From an uncultured Eubacteriales bacterium (lineage in GTDB: Bacteria > Bacillota > Clostridia > Lachnospirales > Lachnospiraceae), in NCBI GenBank assembly GCA_900317095.1, contig ONFL01000007.1:1-44335 (forward strand): 44,335 bases of DNA. Direction: 5' to 3'. Below, one piece after another: positions 43,101-44,335 of the stretch (positions are counted from its first letter, which is position 1; each line of letters begins with the position of its first letter). The notes under the pieces are model-generated. The model was not told where the DNA came from. It saw only the letters and a program-made list of their open reading frames with translations, and did no database searches. A program made the translations under genes and the position numbers.

Positions 43101-44335
43101 TGGGGATCTATAAAATGACTGAAGCGGCCGCTGATCTGCCCGCCGTCTATCCGCACGGCACCTATCTCTATAATGCTGTCCGTTTTCGCGGAGAGGCCGG
43201 TCGTCTCTATATCGAATACAACATAACTGCAATCCAGACTCTGCCCTCTGCTGTTTGTGACGATGTACTTTAGATCATCCACCAGATAACCTTCGCAGCC
43301 GTAGATTACCTTGAAATCTTTGCCCTCTGCCGCGTGATTGGCCTCGGTAAATGCCTGTACCACACCATGGTCGGTAACAGCCATGGCGGTGTGGCCCCAG
43401 CTGCGGGCGGTATTGATCAGTGTCCGCACATCTGTAACAGCGTCCATATTGCTCATGGTGGTATGACAGTGAAGTTCTACCCGCTTCTCCCGGCTGTTAT
43501 CCATCCTGGGCGTCCGGAAATCTGCCGCATGCTTTATGCCGGCCACAGAACTTAAAGAAAGCTCATGGTCATAAGTGTCGTATTTTGCAAAGGCTTTGAG
43601 AATAATAAATTTTCCATTGTCCAACTGATCAAGAATATCCGGCAGATCTTCATTTTTCACAAAAATCTTTGCATGAATGCTGTCCGTAAAGTCTGTCAGC
43701 GTAAAGGTTACGATCGTCTTTTCATTCTTGATAGCCCGGGTCTGGCAGTCCATGATCTGTCCATGCACGACCACTTCACCGATCTCATCGGTTATCTCGC
43801 TGATCGGCGTTATTTCTCCCTCGAAATTACGTCCATAGAAAAGATTTTTATCTTCCGGCAGCTTCTTCTTTACATATTTCCTGCGGTCCTGCGCGGCCTG
43901 CTGCCTCTTCTTTTCTGCCGCTGCCTGATCAGTATCTTCCTGGCTCTCTTCTTTCGCCTTCTCATAATGGTCCAGGATCCGGGAGATCTCATTCTTTTCT
44001 TTCTGCAGGGAATCCTGCCGGGAGTCATCTTTCTGTGCCTGGGTCAGCTGCACGCGGACCTGCAGGTCTATATCAAACCGCTGCAGAAAAACCTGTCTGA
44101 GATACCGGGCCAGGCATTCCATCTTGGAAGCAATGATGCAGTTATCCTCGGCGGTCAGGACCAGGCAGCCGGTCTCATCAAAATTTTTTTGGGAATAATG
44201 AAAGAGGTTTTTCAGCAGCGGACTGTCCTCCTCCAGTTCTTCTTCTATATTAGCAGTATAATTCTGCAGTATATAGCGGGGTGTATACTGTGAAGAAAGC
44301 GTATAATGCTCCACCAGCGTGATCTTAATACGGCC
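40118..44335 (-). CDS. polC: DNA polymerase III PolC-type, alpha subunit, 5' end outside window
   Basis: 1,405 codons are visible; the frame stays open to the right edge ('GRIKITLVEHYTLSSQYTP'), so the N-terminus is missing. PolC is the replicative polymerase of low-GC Gram-positives. In order: N-terminal domain, OB-fold ('VVVHGQIMDCQTRAIKNEK'), PHP domain ('ELHCHTTMSNMDAVTDVR'), an inserted 3'-5' proofreading exonuclease with 'FDIETTGL', 'AHNADFDTGF' and 'HHRAVNDAEAT', a zinc-binding cysteine pair set ('CPKCH' and 'CPVCG'), and the polymerase palm with 'PDIDLNFSGDYL' and 'FGKGKTFRAGTVGTLADKT'. All key acidic motifs are present. It ends 'QLSIFDLPGA'. A GTG at 44312-44314 is internal, not the start. 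Confidence 0.98.
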   Translation of the reverse strand, partial: GRIKITLVEHYTLSSQYTPRYILQNYTANIEEELEEDSPLLKNLFHYSQKNFDETGCLVLTAEDNCIIASKMECLARYLRQVFLQRFDIDLQVRVQLTQAQKDDSRQDSLQKEKNEISRILDHYEKAKEESQEDTDQAAAEKKRQQAAQDRRKYVKKKLPEDKNLFYGRNFEGEITPISEITDEIGEVVVHGQIMDCQTRAIKNEKTIVTFTLTDFTDSIHAKIFVKNEDLPDILDQLDNGKFIILKAFAKYDTYDHELSLSSVAGIKHAADFRTPRMDNSREKRVELHCHTTMSNMDAVTDVRTLINTARSWGHTAMAVTDHGVVQAFTEANHAAEGKDFKVIYGCEGYLVDDLKYIVTNSRGQSLDCSYVVFDIETTGLSAKTDSIIEIGAVRIDGGQISGRFSHFIDPHRPLSQKIISLTHITDEMLAGAPDIEEILPQFMEFCRGSVLVAHNADFDTGFIARNCAQQGLDFDFTYADTMSAARSFLPDLKNYKLDTVVDAMGCRLEGHHRAVNDAEATAQVFLKFLDMFREKGVQNLDELNAFSSVSADAIKKMKTFHVILLAKNEIGRINLYRLISASHIQYYQRRPRIPKSVLNQHREGLIIGSACEAGELFQALEEGRSDEEIARIVNYYDYLEIQPIGNNEFLIRDEKSDVQNEQDLQDLNRRIVALGETFDKPVCATCDVHFLNPEDEVYRRIIMSNKGFADADRQPPLYLRTTEEMLEEFAYLGEEKAREVVITNTNLIADMIDFIKPVRPDKCPPVIEDSDKTLREICYNRAHELYGENLPKIVTDRLEKELTSIISNGYSVMYIIAQKLVWKSVADGYLVGSRGSVGSSFVAYMAGITEVNSLQAHYLCPKCHYVDFDSDYVKSFSGRSGCDMEDRVCPVCGTPLSKEGHDIPFETFLGFNGDKEPDIDLNFSGDYLSKAHAYTEVIFGKGKTFRAGTVGTLADKTAYGYVMHYCEEHDITKRPCEIARLASGCVGVLRTTGQHPGGIIVLPHGEEINTFTPVQHPANDQKTRIITTHFDYHSIDHNLLKLDILGKDDPTIIRMLEDMTGVNATDIPMDDKEVLSLFNGLDALGIKPEDISGTDLGSLGIPEFGTDFAMQMLKDTKPTGFSDLVRIAGLAHGTDVWLGNAETLIKEGKCVISTAICTRDDIMIYLIHMGMDPALSFKIMEFVRKGKGLKPEWEKAMTEHGVPDWYIWSCKKIKYMFPKAHAAAYVMMVMRIAWFKIHIPLAYYAAYFTIRATAFDYAMMCQGKELVDRKVKEYQDALNLSKKDKKAQELTAKEKDTLRDLRVVQEFYARGFSFLKIDLYRSDAIKFQIVDGALLPPFSAIEGMGTVAAEALANAAGEGSFLSKEDIRIKSKVSQTCLDAMGELGLLGDLPQSNQLSIFDLPGA

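Overview
The window looks like chromosomal core DNA of a strictly anaerobic Clostridia member (Bacillota), most like Lachnospiraceae. The reasons are a clostridial-order Rnf operon (rnfCDGEAB), an EtfAB-linked lactate dehydrogenase, a PolC-type replicase, a rimP-nusA-ylxR-ylxQ-infB operon, AGGAGG ribosome binding sites and near-consensus sigma-A promoters. I cannot name genus or species. I found no insertion sequence, phage gene, CRISPR array, tRNA or rRNA. Almost every gene is on the minus strand; only two are on the plus strand.

Layout from left to right. (1) 1-2579, minus: xpaC-like, telA-like and the start of dgt. (2) 2769-4256, plus: a divergently transcribed regulator-like protein with a helix-turn-helix N-terminus and unknown function. 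(3) 10495 down to 4328, minus: one tight operon, acpP - rRNA methyltransferase - folC - HD phosphohydrolase - folP - folBK - pheA, joining folate synthesis to another chorismate-consuming enzyme. (4) 14139 down to 10530, minus: lctD - etfB - etfA, predicted flavin-based lactate dehydrogenase/Etf complex. (5) 20750 down to 14490, minus: apbE - rnfC-D-G-E-A-B, the Rnf ferredoxin:NAD oxidoreductase with its own flavin transferase. (6) 24723 down to 20752, minus: an FMN riboswitch with terminator, then ribD-ribE-ribBA-ribH. (7) 25851-24730, minus: a CbxX/SpoVK-like AAA ATPase, divergent from (8) a galactokinase-family gene at 25976-27304, plus. (9) 40069 down to about 27347, minus: a roughly 12.7 kb operon, rimP-nusA-ylxR-ylxQ-infB-rbfA-nrnA-truB-ribF, then an unrecognised gene and a membrane phosphoglycerol-transferase-like protein. 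(10) 40118-44335, minus: polC, cut by the window edge.

The central 14 kb is unified by flavins. The rib operon makes riboflavin, ribF (in region 9) makes FMN and FAD, ApbE attaches FMN to Rnf subunits, and Rnf, EtfAB and LctD all depend on flavins. Together they suggest lactate oxidation by electron confurcation with ferredoxin supplied or recycled by Rnf; this is inferred from family knowledge.

The most interesting leads are: a strong hairpin with a weak U-tract just after the rimP-nusA promoter (possible NusA autoregulatory attenuator); a probable ILEI/PANDER-like domain at the C-terminus of the phosphoglycerol-transferase-like protein; a long inverted repeat over the apbE-rnf promoter; non-canonical flavin attachment motifs in RnfD and RnfG; and an HD protein in the folate operon that could fill the missing dihydroneopterin triphosphate phosphatase step. 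None is a clearly new defence or mobile system; most of the window is ordinary housekeeping DNA.
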